This document shows, one piece after another, positions 1 to 8,671 of a stretch of 64,000 bases of DNA. The notes under the pieces are model-generated. The model saw only the letters and a list, made by a program, of their open reading frames with translations, was not told where the DNA came from and did not search any database. This stretch comes from Herbiconiux gentiana (GTDB taxonomy: Bacteria; Actinomycetota; Actinomycetes; Actinomycetales; Microbacteriaceae), in the NCBI RefSeq assembly GCF_024978135.1, contig NZ_JANTEZ010000001.1, positions 620,001 to 684,000 of the forward strand, written 5' to 3'. The first letter of the stretch is position 1, and every line of letters starts with the position of its first letter. Position numbers and translations under genes: made by a program.

Positions 1-1
1 C

Positions 2-355
2 GGCAGCGGCCGCTGCGGCGGACTCTCCACGCAGATCCCCGACGGCAAGGGCGGCCTGCTCGTCTCGCAGGAGTGCGTGAGCCTCAGCCTGCACCTGAGC
101 CCGCTGATGTTCGTCGCCTTCGTGGTCATCCTGCTCGTGGCGGTGCGCCGGGCATCCGCCGATTCGGTCGACCGAGCGGATGCGCCGCGCACCCTCGACC
201 GGGCCGCCGCCGCCATCGCCCTGCTCACCGTGGCCGCCGTGCTGATCTCCCTGGCCTGGTGGGTCGCGCTCACCACCGCATGGACGCCCGGCCGCCCCTT
301 CAGCTACCTCCTGCCGTTCCCCCTCGCCATCCTCGAGGTCGAGGTCACGCCCTAG
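2..355 (+). CDS. C-terminal part of a membrane protein (cut by window edge)
   Basis: The reading frame is open from the first bases of the window to a TAG at 353-355, so the true start lies outside. The visible 117 residues contain two hydrophobic segments, one around the LMFVAFVVILLVAV stretch and one near IALLTVAAVLISLAWWVAL, separated by a short charged loop. This looks like the end of a multi-pass membrane protein or a two-helix tail. No family was recognised. It converges on the ABC1-kinase gene and the two stops overlap by four bases. A GTG at 77 could be an internal start, but nothing favours it over the upstream open frame. Confidence 0.6.
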   Translation, partial: GSGRCGGLSTQIPDGKGGLLVSQECVSLSLHLSPLMFVAFVVILLVAVRRASADSVDRADAPRTLDRAAAAIALLTVAAVLISLAWWVALTTAWTPGRPFSYLLPFPLAILEVEVTP

Positions 356-2145
356 CGCCCGCGGCGCCCCGAGAACAGGGCGTGCAGCAATGGGAGCACC
401 GACGCGACCATCAGCACCGTGCCGAACACCGTGTCGTCGATGCGCAGCACCGTGCCCGCCACGAGCAGCGCCGCGAACACGATCGCCGACACCACCCGCC
501 CCACCGAGCGCTCGAGCCGCGCGACCCGCTTCTCGATCGCCGGGCTCTGCACCGACAGCGTGCCCTCCTCGAACTGTGTGGCGAGCGAATCCAACCGCCC
601 GGGCAGCCGCAATGCGACTCGGGCGCTCTCGGCGGCCTGCTTCGCCACGTCCTGCACGACGTTCCCGCGCTCCTCGCGGATCAGCCGCTGCGCGTACGGC
701 TCGACCGAGTCCCACAGGTTGAACGCCGGGTCGAGCGCACTGGCGACCCCCGACGTCAGCGACATCGCCCGGATGATCAGCAGGAAGTTCTCGGGCAGCT
801 GGAACGGCAGCGCCCGCACCACGTCGCCGAACTGCACCGCGAATTCGCGGAACTCCCGCGGATCCACCTCCCGCAGCTCCGCGAACCCCATCCCCCCGAA
901 GCGGGCGAACAGCTGCGTCATGGCTCGCTCGAGCTCGCTGGTGTCGGCCGACGGCAGCAGCACGCCGAGGTTGCGGGCCGCGTCCACGAGCCCCTTGCCG
1001 TCGCGCGAGGCGGCGGCGATCAGCATCTTCCGCAGGCCGGCGCGCGTCGACGGCGGCACCATGCCCATCATGCCGAAGTCGATGAAGGTGAGGGTGAACG
1101 GATGCGCGACCGCCGCATCCGTCGCATCGCCGCTCGCGCCCGACCCGCCCGCGCCCGCCCGCAGGCCGGCGCCGGCGCCCGCACCACCTGCACCCGGCAG
1201 CGCCCGAGGCGTCACGAAGATGTTCCCCGGGTGCGGATCCGCGTGGAAGAACCCCGTGCTGAACAGCTGATCGAACATCACCGCGGCGAACACCGGCGCC
1301 ACCTCGGCCGGGTCGATGCCCGCGGCGAGCAGCCCCTCGTGGTCGGTGATCTTGATCGCGGTCACGTCCTCGAGCGTCAGCACCCGCCGGGTGCTCCGCT
1401 CCCAGACGACCTCGGGCACCTCGACCCGCGGGTCGTCGGCGAAGATCTCGGCGAACTGCACCGAGCTGCGCGCCTCGTGCAGGTAGTCGATCTCCTCGAG
1501 CGAGGTGGCGGCGAACTCCTCGACGAGCGCCGGGGCGTCGACCCGCGAGTAGACCAGTCGCACGTGGCTGAGCCACCCGCCGACCTTCCGCAGCGCGGCG
1601 AGGTCGACCCGCACGATCTCGTCGATGCCCGGCCGTTGCACCTTGAGCACCACGGCCTCGAGCCCGGTGTCGGCGGCGTCCTGCGGCGCGAGCCGCGCGC
1701 GGTGCGCCTGCCCGAGCGAGGCGGCCGCGACCGGCGTTTCATCGACCCAGATGAAGGCCTGCGCGAGCGGCACGCCCAGCTCGGCCTCGGCCAGCCGCCG
1801 GATCAGCTCGAACGGCACCGGGGGCACCTCGTCCTGAAGCCCCTCCAGCTCTTTCGTGATCTCGGGCGGCAGCACGTCGAGGCGCGACGACATGAACTGC
1901 CCCACCTTGATCATCAGCCCGCCGAGATCGACGGCCAGCACGTGGAATTTTCGCGCGAACTTCTGCATTCGCCGCGTGCGCGTGCGCTCGGCGATCTTCA
2001 CCAGCCCGATGCGCGGCAGCGCCAGCTCGAAGAACCACGTCACCGCGAGGTTCCAGCCGGCGAAGCGCAGGATGCGGTTGTAGCGCGCGCGGGCGACCCG
2101 CGCCGCGGGAACCTCGTCTCCGCGGTCGGGTCGGACCGTGCTCAC
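352..2145 (-). CDS. ABC1/AarF/UbiB-family protein kinase-like
   Basis: The 597 residues have the ABC1 (UbiB/AarF) layout. A KxGQ motif (IKVGQFMSSR) is followed by the alanine-rich nucleotide loop AAASLGQAH, a VVLKVQRPGI lysine motif, a catalytic-loop HADPHPGNIF and FIDFGMMG as the metal-binding DFG equivalent. Two hydrophobic helices lie at the extreme C-terminus. Known members are atypical kinases or ATPases linked to quinone and lipid metabolism; the substrate here cannot be read from sequence. A Gly/Ala-rich insertion sits between the catalytic loop and FIDFG. The PadR gene ends 5 bases upstream, so the two are probably co-transcribed. Confidence 0.9.
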   Translation of the reverse strand: MSTVRPDRGDEVPAARVARARYNRILRFAGWNLAVTWFFELALPRIGLVKIAERTRTRRMQKFARKFHVLAVDLGGLMIKVGQFMSSRLDVLPPEITKELEGLQDEVPPVPFELIRRLAEAELGVPLAQAFIWVDETPVAAASLGQAHRARLAPQDAADTGLEAVVLKVQRPGIDEIVRVDLAALRKVGGWLSHVRLVYSRVDAPALVEEFAATSLEEIDYLHEARSSVQFAEIFADDPRVEVPEVVWERSTRRVLTLEDVTAIKITDHEGLLAAGIDPAEVAPVFAAVMFDQLFSTGFFHADPHPGNIFVTPRALPGAGGAGAGAGLRAGAGGSGASGDATDAAVAHPFTLTFIDFGMMGMVPPSTRAGLRKMLIAAASRDGKGLVDAARNLGVLLPSADTSELERAMTQLFARFGGMGFAELREVDPREFREFAVQFGDVVRALPFQLPENFLLIIRAMSLTSGVASALDPAFNLWDSVEPYAQRLIREERGNVVQDVAKQAAESARVALRLPGRLDSLATQFEEGTLSVQSPAIEKRVARLERSVGRVVSAIVFAALLVAGTVLRIDDTVFGTVLMVASVLPLLHALFSGRRGR

Positions 2146-2150
2146 CCGGG

Positions 2151-2711
2151 TCAGTCCTGGGCGAGGATCGCGTACAGGCGGCGCCGAGCGTCTTCCAGCT
2201 CCTTGACGGCCTGCTCGACCTGCGCCTGGGTGCCCGTGCGGCCCACCTGAGCGGCGGCCTGCGCCAGCTCGAAGCCGGCCTTGGGCAGGGCGCCGTGGTC
2301 GCGCTTGCTCTCGCTCGAGCCGGACACGCCGTCGTCACCCGCGAAGGTCGCCTTAACGCCCTCGTCGGCCGCCACGACCTGGCCGGCGTCGGTGAGCGAA
2401 TAGGTCTTGCGGCCGTTCGACTCCTCGGCGCTGACGAGACCCTCGTCGGCGAGCAGCTGTAGGGTCGGGTAGACCGAGCCGGCGCTGGGCTTCCAGCTGC
2501 CGCCCGAACGCTCCTCGATCTCGTGGATGATCTGGTAGCCGTGCATCGGCTGCTCGGCCAAGAGGGCCAGCACGGCGGCGCGCACGTCGCCCTTGCCGAC
2601 GCGGGTGCCGCTCTTCTTCTCGAAGCGGGCGCGGAACTGCTCCATCGCCTGCCAGATGCTGTCGGCGTTCATGCCGGCGCCGAAACCGCCGGTGGGAAAC
2701 GAGTTGCTCAT
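2151..2711 (-). CDS. PadR-family transcriptional regulator
   Basis: This 186-residue protein carries a PadR winged helix at about residues 45-115. Recognisable pieces are VLALLAEQPMHGYQIIHEIE, the SAGSVYPTLQLLADEGL recognition helix and the wing with GRKTYSLTDAG. A Gly-rich N-terminus and an Ala/Glu-rich helical C-terminus follow the usual PadR form. It lies directly upstream of, and in line with, the ABC1-kinase gene, so it probably controls that operon and itself. The ligand is unknown. Confidence 0.92.
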   Translation of the reverse strand: MSNSFPTGGFGAGMNADSIWQAMEQFRARFEKKSGTRVGKGDVRAAVLALLAEQPMHGYQIIHEIEERSGGSWKPSAGSVYPTLQLLADEGLVSAEESNGRKTYSLTDAGQVVAADEGVKATFAGDDGVSGSSESKRDHGALPKAGFELAQAAAQVGRTGTQAQVEQAVKELEDARRRLYAILAQD

Positions 2712-2822
2712 GATGACCTCCGTTGTGATCGCGAACGATACTCAACGATATGCCTCACCGACACCCTGCGGCCGGCCCCGGCCCGACCTCCCAGCAGACC
2801 GTCAGTCGCCGTTCGCCGGCGC

Positions 2823-4154
2823 TCAGATCGAGTTCTGCTCGGCGACCTTCCGCATCTCGGCCGGAGCATCGCCCTCGCGGGGTACGCGGCCGCTGCGCTT
2901 GATCGTGAGCACGAGCACCGCACCCACGAGCATGATCGCTCCCGTGACGTACAGGGCGACCGTGGCCGACCCGAGAGAGTCCTTGACGGCCCCGATCAGG
3001 TAGGGCGCTGCGAAGCCGGCGAGGTTGCCGGTCGAGTTGATCAGCGCGATGCCACCGGCCAGGGCGGTGCCGGCGAGCATCGAGGTCTGGAAGCTCCAGA
3101 AGATCGCCGGGATCGACAGAGCACCCGCGTTGGCCAGGCTCAGGCCGATCACACCGAGGATCGGGTTGTCGGTGCCGGCGACGATGCAGAGGGCGAATCC
3201 GAGCGCCGACAGCACGAAGGCCGCCGCGATGAACTTCTTGCGTTCGCCGACGCGGTCGGAGAGGAACCCGAACGTCACCATGGAGACGATGGCCGCGAGG
3301 CTCGGGATGGCCGAGATGAAGCCGATCGCGATGGGCCCGGCGAAGCCGAGTTCGCCGACCAGGTTCGGCAGCCAGAAACTGATGCCGTAGAGCGCGAAGT
3401 TGTAGGAGAAGTAGACCGCCGTGAGCATCCAGATGAGCTTGCTTTTGAACACCTCGCGGAGCGGCGTATGCCCTCCGCTCGGCGCCTCGGCGGCCAGCAG
3501 CGCGCCGAGCCGGTCCCTCTCGGCTCCGTTCAGCCACTTCACCGTGCGGAAGTCCTCCTGGAGTGCGAACAGGATGACGACACCGAGCACTACGGTGGGG
3601 ATGGCCTCGATGAAGAACAACCACTGCCAGCCCGCGTGACCGGCCACGCCGTCCATCCCGGCGAGGATGACGCCCGACACCGGTCCGCCGATCAGTCCCG
3701 ACGACGCAAGTGCGATGTAGAAGATGCCCCAGGCGCGCCCGCGGCGGCTCGGCGGGAACCACGACGCCATGTAGAAGAGGATTCCCGGGATGAACCCGGC
3801 CTCCGCGACACCGAGGATGAACCGGAGCGCGTAGAACATCCACTCGCTGTTCACGAAGAACATCAGGCCCGAGATGATGCCCCACGAGATCATGATGCGG
3901 GCGATCCACTTCCGGGCTCCGACCTTGGCGAGAATGAGGTTCGAGGGGATCTCGAAAATGAAATAGCCCACGAAGAAGAGACCGGCGCCGAGACCGTACA
4001 CGGCGTAGGAGAACCCGAGGTCGGCGCTCATCGTCTCCTGCGCGTAGCCGATGTTGACCCGGTCGAGGTAGGAGAGGAAGAAGCCGAGCATGGCGAGGGG
4101 AAGGACGCGGAGCATCACCTTCCGGAAGAGCTTGTCGTCGTTGACGGTGGTCAT
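2823..4154 (-). CDS. MFS transporter, anion:cation symporter type
   Basis: 443 residues with about 12 hydrophobic segments. The N-terminus has the ACS-type signature FFLSYLDRVNIGYAQ in helix 1 and the loop 2-3 area, then YFIFEIPSNL and RFILGVAEAGFIPGI, typical of hexuronate, tartrate and other organic-anion importers of this family. Family knowledge suggests import of an acidic sugar or carboxylate with protons. It is the last gene of a three-gene minus-strand operon, 3 bases after the amidohydrolase. Its substrate is therefore probably the acid or lactone handled by that operon and the divergent DUF1537 kinase genes. Confidence 0.9.
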   Translation of the reverse strand: MTTVNDDKLFRKVMLRVLPLAMLGFFLSYLDRVNIGYAQETMSADLGFSYAVYGLGAGLFFVGYFIFEIPSNLILAKVGARKWIARIMISWGIISGLMFFVNSEWMFYALRFILGVAEAGFIPGILFYMASWFPPSRRGRAWGIFYIALASSGLIGGPVSGVILAGMDGVAGHAGWQWLFFIEAIPTVVLGVVILFALQEDFRTVKWLNGAERDRLGALLAAEAPSGGHTPLREVFKSKLIWMLTAVYFSYNFALYGISFWLPNLVGELGFAGPIAIGFISAIPSLAAIVSMVTFGFLSDRVGERKKFIAAAFVLSALGFALCIVAGTDNPILGVIGLSLANAGALSIPAIFWSFQTSMLAGTALAGGIALINSTGNLAGFAAPYLIGAVKDSLGSATVALYVTGAIMLVGAVLVLTIKRSGRVPREGDAPAEMRKVAEQNSI

Positions 4155-4157
4155 GGG

Positions 4158-5135
4158 TCAGCTTTCTGTGGTGAGGAGGGGGGTGAGGTCGACGCGGTAG
4201 ACGCGCGCCGCGGTGTTGTGGAAGAGGGCGTCGAGCTGGGCGGCGGTGGAACCAGCCGCTCCGCGGAGCACCACGTCCATGACGTCGTCGAAGGTGGCCG
4301 CGGTGAGCGTCGCGACCGGCAGGTTCGAGGCGAACATCGCACGGTCGTGGCCGAAGATCTGCAGCGTCTCGCGCACGACCGAGATGTTCGACTCCGGGTT
4401 CCAGACGTTCGGGTACAGGCCCAGTTCGGAGACCTTGACCGTGGTGCCGGGCAGGGCGGCGAGCCTATGCATCCCGTTGCGCCAGATGGCCAAGCCTTCG
4501 TCGCTGCGATCCAGAGGCAGCCCGCAGTGGTTCACGACGACGGGGATGCCATCCAGTTCGGCGACCAGGTCGGCCGCCTCGGCGAGGTGGTAGAAGGGCA
4601 CCCGGAGGTCCCAGGAGAAGCCGTGCTCGGCCAGACGGTGGAGTCCGGCGATCCACCGTGGATCCTGCAGGGTTCCGGGCTGCCCGACCACCGATTCGGA
4701 AGCGGAGCGGGCGATGACCGGCTTCGAGCGGATGCCCCGCACCAGCGGGCGCTCCGCGTGGGCGGCGAGCACCTCGTCGAGGTCGTCCCGGAGGAACGAG
4801 GCGTGCGCCACGGCGGCGGCGGGGAAGCGGCGGTCGACGGCGTGCAAGCCTTCGAGGAAGTCGTCTTCGGCCACCTCCTCGTCGCGGCTTCGCTCGGCCT
4901 CGCAATGCACCGTGCCGATCACGTCCCAGCCCCGCGTGGCCTCGAGGTACTGCTCGTGCAGGAACGTGCGCCGCATGGCGTTGTAGTCGCCGAGGAAGAA
5001 GTCGGGGTTGTACTCGTCCTGGATCCAGGGCCAGCTGCCGTCGCCCTCGAGATCCCAGAAGTGGTGGTGCGCGTCGAGGATGCGCGGTGTCCACCCCTCG
5101 GGCAGGTCGCGGCCCTCGAGCACGGCGGCGTTCAC
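4158..5135 (-). CDS. Amidohydrolase-2 family hydrolase (COG3618-like, possible lactonase)
   Basis: 325 residues with a TIM-barrel amidohydrolase pattern. The N-terminal metal motif is ILDAHHHFWDL, the central VVVNHCGLPL supplies another metal-ligand histidine, and MFASNLPV near the end occupies the usual MFGSDFP position, with Asn where an Asp is common. COG3618 members include sugar lactonases and dicarboxylate lactonases. Its ATGA overlap with the oxidoreductase stop and the MFS gene 3 bases downstream argue for one pathway. A lactone-opening step in acid-sugar catabolism fits best. The D-to-N change at the last ligand is worth testing. Confidence 0.82.
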   Translation of the reverse strand: MNAAVLEGRDLPEGWTPRILDAHHHFWDLEGDGSWPWIQDEYNPDFFLGDYNAMRRTFLHEQYLEATRGWDVIGTVHCEAERSRDEEVAEDDFLEGLHAVDRRFPAAAVAHASFLRDDLDEVLAAHAERPLVRGIRSKPVIARSASESVVGQPGTLQDPRWIAGLHRLAEHGFSWDLRVPFYHLAEAADLVAELDGIPVVVNHCGLPLDRSDEGLAIWRNGMHRLAALPGTTVKVSELGLYPNVWNPESNISVVRETLQIFGHDRAMFASNLPVATLTAATFDDVMDVVLRGAAGSTAAQLDALFHNTAARVYRVDLTPLLTTES

Positions 5136-6487
5136 AGCGCGAAGCCCGAGGAGAAGGCGGCGAGTGCCCGCTCGGGCATCTCGTCGAGGTCGGCCAGGGC
5201 GATCTGCTCACCCTCGGCGATGTCGCGCAGAAGCACCGCGCCGCTCAGCAGGTAGTAGGGAGCGAGCTGCGGCGTCGCCGGGTCGTCGGGGTGCGCGGCG
5301 ACATCGCGGTCGAGGATGACCGGAGCGACATCGGCGATCTCGTGATGGTGGCCCTCGACGCGGAAGCGGGTGCCGGCCGCGAGCGGCGCGGTGGCCCGGG
5401 CGGCGAGCACGGTGTGCTGGCGGGGCCGGCGCTCGGGAGCCGTTCCATCGGCGGCGTCGAGCACCGTGAGCACGGTCTCGACCCCCATGGCGTGGTACGG
5501 CCAGTAGAGGCAGGCGTACGCACCGGAACGGGAGACGACGTGTCCCTTCCCGCGGAGCAGGTCCCAGGTGACGGGATCGTTGGTGCGGACCACGGCGAAC
5601 ACGCCTCCAGCGAAGCTCGCCTCGCCCGGCAGCCGCAGCATCGAGAAGACGTCGAGCGAGCGCTCGCGCATCCGGATGCCGCCTTCGGAGACATGGGAGT
5701 AGATGTCGGCGAGCTCGTCGGGCCGGGCGACCGGGTAGTGCAGAGTGTCGATGTCGGCGACGGCACCCGTGTAGAGCGACACGACCGCCATTTCGCAGGC
5801 GTCGGCGGCGGCCGAGCGCTTCAGCGACGACACCACCGCGGCCCGGGCGTCGAGGCGGCCGACGATGTCATCGCCGAGGTCGAGCAGATCGGCCAGGTCC
5901 GAACCGTCGACCTCCTGCTCGAGCTGTGCCACGGTCGCGGCGCGCGGGTCGTAGACGAGGTCGTACTCCCCCGACTTGCCGAGCGCCACGACCTCGAGGC
6001 CGGTGCGCTCGACCCAGTCGACGAGCCGTACGAGGTTGGCGGGCTGATCGCCGTCGCCCGGAAGGTAGCGCACCCCGGCCACTCGGGCCGCCTCGGCCAG
6101 GGTGACTCCGGCGAGGGATTCCACCTCCTTGCTCACCATCACGACGTGCACCCCGTGCGCGATCGCGATGGACGCGTAGTCGTAGCCGGCGTCGATGCGA
6201 CCGGTGGCCTCGATCAGCACGTCGATCGTGCTCCAGTCGATGTTCTCGACGTCGGGAACGAGCGCCGGCGCAGCGCCGTCGGCGTCGAATCCGAGTTCGT
6301 CGAGCATGGCGCGGACGCCGGCGGTGTCGGGGTCGATGAGCTGGGTGGCGACAAGTCGTGGCACCGCCCTCAGCTGGGCGAGGAACGTGCGGCCGAATCC
6401 GCCGCGCGCCCCGGTGAGGGCCACGCGCACGTCCGCTCCGATGGGCAGGTGGAGCTCGGGGGAATTCACCATTGGTCCCGTCTGCAC
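5132..6487 (-). CDS. SAF-domain NAD(P)-dependent oxidoreductase (homoserine dehydrogenase-like, COG4091)
   Basis: 451 residues. The N-terminal half is a Rossmann fold (VRVALTGARGGFGRTFLAQL) with a homoserine-dehydrogenase-like core, including VVMVSKEVES and YLPGDGDQPANLVR. The last 80 residues form a SAF-like beta-clip with PYYLLSGAVLLRDIAEGEQI. COG4091 proteins are often annotated as predicted homoserine dehydrogenases, but they commonly sit with sugar-acid or amino-acid catabolic genes. The position, first in a minus-strand operon divergent from a DUF1537 kinase, suggests it oxidises the hydroxy acid before phosphorylation. A second Met six codons in (6472) is an alternative start. Confidence 0.82.
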   Translation of the reverse strand: MQTGPMVNSPELHLPIGADVRVALTGARGGFGRTFLAQLRAVPRLVATQLIDPDTAGVRAMLDELGFDADGAAPALVPDVENIDWSTIDVLIEATGRIDAGYDYASIAIAHGVHVVMVSKEVESLAGVTLAEAARVAGVRYLPGDGDQPANLVRLVDWVERTGLEVVALGKSGEYDLVYDPRAATVAQLEQEVDGSDLADLLDLGDDIVGRLDARAAVVSSLKRSAAADACEMAVVSLYTGAVADIDTLHYPVARPDELADIYSHVSEGGIRMRERSLDVFSMLRLPGEASFAGGVFAVVRTNDPVTWDLLRGKGHVVSRSGAYACLYWPYHAMGVETVLTVLDAADGTAPERRPRQHTVLAARATAPLAAGTRFRVEGHHHEIADVAPVILDRDVAAHPDDPATPQLAPYYLLSGAVLLRDIAEGEQIALADLDEMPERALAAFSSGFAL

Positions 6488-6602
6488 GGTTCGTTCCGCG
6501 CGTTGGTTGGTCGAGATCGTGCGTCATGGCCGGTAGGAGCCGTCGACGATTCGCCAACCATACACACGGCGTGATCAAATTTTCAAACTTTGCAACACCG
6601 AT

Positions 6603-6612
6603 TCACATGTGA
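6603..6612. promoter_or_regulatory. Perfect palindrome in the divergent promoter region
   Basis: TCACATGTGA is a perfect ten-base palindrome between the minus-strand oxidoreductase operon and the plus-strand kinase operon. The sequence just before it is AT-rich (6574-6594), unlike the surrounding DNA, as expected of a shared control region. The DeoR regulator encoded downstream is the obvious candidate to bind here. That is inference. Confidence 0.4.
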
Positions 6613-6657
6613 TGAAATGACGGCATCGTGTTCAGACAGCTCGAAGAGGAGGCCGCC

Positions 6658-7950
6658 GTGCTGCGCCTGGGTGCCATCGCCGACGACTTCACCGGCGCCA
6701 CCGACCTCGCGACATCGCTGAGAGAGAGGGGCTTCCGCGTGGCGGTGGCACTCGACCCCGACGCGGTGCCCCGAGCCGGAGAAGCCGACGGACTCGACGC
6801 CGTCATCGTCGCCCTCAAGACCCGCACCGCGCCCGTTCGCGAGGCCGTCGACCGGTCACTCGCAGCCATCCAGAAGTTGTCGGAGCTCCAGCCCGAGCAG
6901 TACTTCGTCAAGTACTGCTCCACCTTCGACTCCACCCGCACCGGCAACATCGGCCCGATCCTCGACGCGGTGCTCGACGAGGTCGGCGCCACCCGAACAG
7001 TCGTCGTCCCCTCGTTCCCCGACAACGGGCGAACCGTGCGCCAAGGGCGACTCTTCGTCGAGGGCGAGCTGCTGAGCGACTCCCCCATGCGGCACCATCC
7101 GCTCACTCCCATGACCGAGTCGAGGGTGGCCGACATCCTGGCCCCTCAGACGCCTCGTTCGATCAGCGAGATTCCGCTCGGGATCGTGCGACAGGGGCCC
7201 GAGCAGGTGCGTTCGGCGCTCGAGGAGTCGGCGTCCGCCTACGCGGTGGTCGACGCCGTCACCGACGACGACCTGGCGACGATCCAAACGGCCACCGCCG
7301 ACTGGCGAGTGCTCTCGGGCAGCGCCGGGCTCGCCTTCGGGATGCAGGGCGACCACGATCCCGCTGCCCAGCCCTTCGAGGCACCGGACGGCCGTCGCCT
7401 CGTGCTGTGCGGCAGCGCCTCGGCGAAGACCCGCGCTCAGATAGCGAACGCCCTCGCGGCCGGCGCCCAGGGCTTCAAGCTCGACATCGACCGCGCCCTG
7501 GCCGACCCGGATGGTCTGCTCACCGACACCCTCTCCTGGCTTGCGGGTCTCGCCGACGGCTCCCTCCCGGTGATCTACTCGGTGGCGACGCTCGACGACA
7601 TCAGGGCGACGGATGCACGTTCCACGGCCGACCCGGCCGCCGCCGTCGAGCGCGTCCTCTCCCGCATCGCGCACGAGGCAGTGCACCGTCTCGGTTTTCG
7701 GCGCATCGTGGTGGCGGGAGGCGAGACCTCGGGCGCCGTCGCCACCGCGCTCGGATGTCGCCGCCTGCTGATCGGTCCCCAGCTCGCCCCGGGCGTCTGC
7801 TGGGCGCTCGCGGAGACCGAGGACGTGTCCGCTCGGTCTGCCGCGGGCGCTGCCGCCCGCGCGCACCCCCCGACCGTCGCCCTCGCCCTCAAGTCGGGGA
7901 ACTTCGGCGCCGACGACCTCTTCACCACCGCCTGGAAGGTTCTCTCGTGA
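6658..7950 (+). CDS. otnK: DUF1537 four-carbon acid sugar kinase (3-oxo-tetronate kinase-like)
   Basis: The N-terminal domain begins LGAIADDFTGATDLA and the C-terminal nucleotide-binding domain has VVAGGETSGAVATAL, the two hallmarks of DUF1537 kinases. Established members phosphorylate 3-oxo-tetronates (OtnK) or related acids at O-4. I chose the GTG at 6658 because AGGAGG lies at 6647-6652, five bases upstream; a GTG at 6628 has no such site. That gives 430 residues. The stop overlaps the aldolase start as GTGA. Neighbours fit kinase, decarboxylating aldolase and regulator. The exact acid (erythronate, threonate or another) cannot be told. Confidence 0.88.
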   Translation: MLRLGAIADDFTGATDLATSLRERGFRVAVALDPDAVPRAGEADGLDAVIVALKTRTAPVREAVDRSLAAIQKLSELQPEQYFVKYCSTFDSTRTGNIGPILDAVLDEVGATRTVVVPSFPDNGRTVRQGRLFVEGELLSDSPMRHHPLTPMTESRVADILAPQTPRSISEIPLGIVRQGPEQVRSALEESASAYAVVDAVTDDDLATIQTATADWRVLSGSAGLAFGMQGDHDPAAQPFEAPDGRRLVLCGSASAKTRAQIANALAAGAQGFKLDIDRALADPDGLLTDTLSWLAGLADGSLPVIYSVATLDDIRATDARSTADPAAAVERVLSRIAHEAVHRLGFRRIVVAGGETSGAVATALGCRRLLIGPQLAPGVCWALAETEDVSARSAAGAAARAHPPTVALALKSGNFGADDLFTTAWKVLS

Positions 7951-8648
7951 CCGACGCATCCGCGCTCTCCACTCCCCCGACCATCGGCCGCCGGGCCCCG
8001 GTCGACGTGGTGATAACCATGGGCGCCCGTATCTCGGCGGCCGGCGTCAGCCCGGGCTCGAGCGGCAACGTGAGCATCGTGCACGAGGATCTGATCTACG
8101 CGACCGGCACCGGCACCGACCTCGGCCGCCTCACGCGCGACGACGTGGCCGTGCTCGATCGCTCCGGCCGCCACCTCGACGGGCCCCGGGCGTCGAAGGA
8201 GACGTCGCTGCACCTCGCGTTCTACGCCAAGAACCCCGAGCACACCGCTGTGGTACACGTGCATTCCCCCAACGCCGTCGCGCTCTCCTGCCTCGAGCCC
8301 TGGAGCGACAACTCCGCGGTGCCCCCTCTGACGCCCTACTTCGTCATGCGCGTCGGCCAGGCGCCGCTCATCCCGTTCCGGGTGCCCGGCAGCCCCGAGC
8401 TCGGAGAGCTGGTGCTCGAGCGCGACCTGCCCTTCCACGCGGCGGTGCTCGCCAACCACGGACAGATCGTCAGCGCCCTCGACCCGGATCGAGCCGTCGA
8501 AGCCGCCATCGAACTCGAGGAGGCGTGCCGGATCGCTCTGCTCACCGACGGGCGTGCCCGTCGCCTGCTGCCCGAGGCCGACATCGCGGCGCTGAGCCGG
8601 AAGTGGGGAACTCCGTGGACCGCCGCCGCCGTTCGGTCGACCCCCTAA
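7947..8648 (+). CDS. otnC: Class II aldolase/adducin family protein (3-oxo-tetronate 4-phosphate decarboxylase-like)
   Basis: 233 residues from a GTG that overlaps the kinase stop. Class II aldolase features are clear: GSSGNVSIV near the start, PRASKETSLHLAFY, the zinc site VHVHSPNAVAL and the third ligand LANHGQIV. In characterised DUF1537 operons the partner OtnC decarboxylates the 3-oxo-4-phosphate to dihydroxyacetone phosphate and CO2. That role is inferred here from the gene pair. The start is set by GTGA coupling with a GGAAGG about ten bases upstream; the longer upstream frame runs inside the kinase gene. Confidence 0.88.
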   Translation: MTDASALSTPPTIGRRAPVDVVITMGARISAAGVSPGSSGNVSIVHEDLIYATGTGTDLGRLTRDDVAVLDRSGRHLDGPRASKETSLHLAFYAKNPEHTAVVHVHSPNAVALSCLEPWSDNSAVPPLTPYFVMRVGQAPLIPFRVPGSPELGELVLERDLPFHAAVLANHGQIVSALDPDRAVEAAIELEEACRIALLTDGRARRLLPEADIAALSRKWGTPWTAAAVRSTP

Positions 8649-8671
8649 GCTGGTCGGGTCGAGGAGGTGAC

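Noticed and set aside
2523-5255. Long plus-strand open frame of 910 codons
   Set aside because: Antisense of PadR, MFS and amidohydrolase genes. Its composition is rich in Arg, Glu, Asp and His, as is usual for shadows in high-GC DNA.
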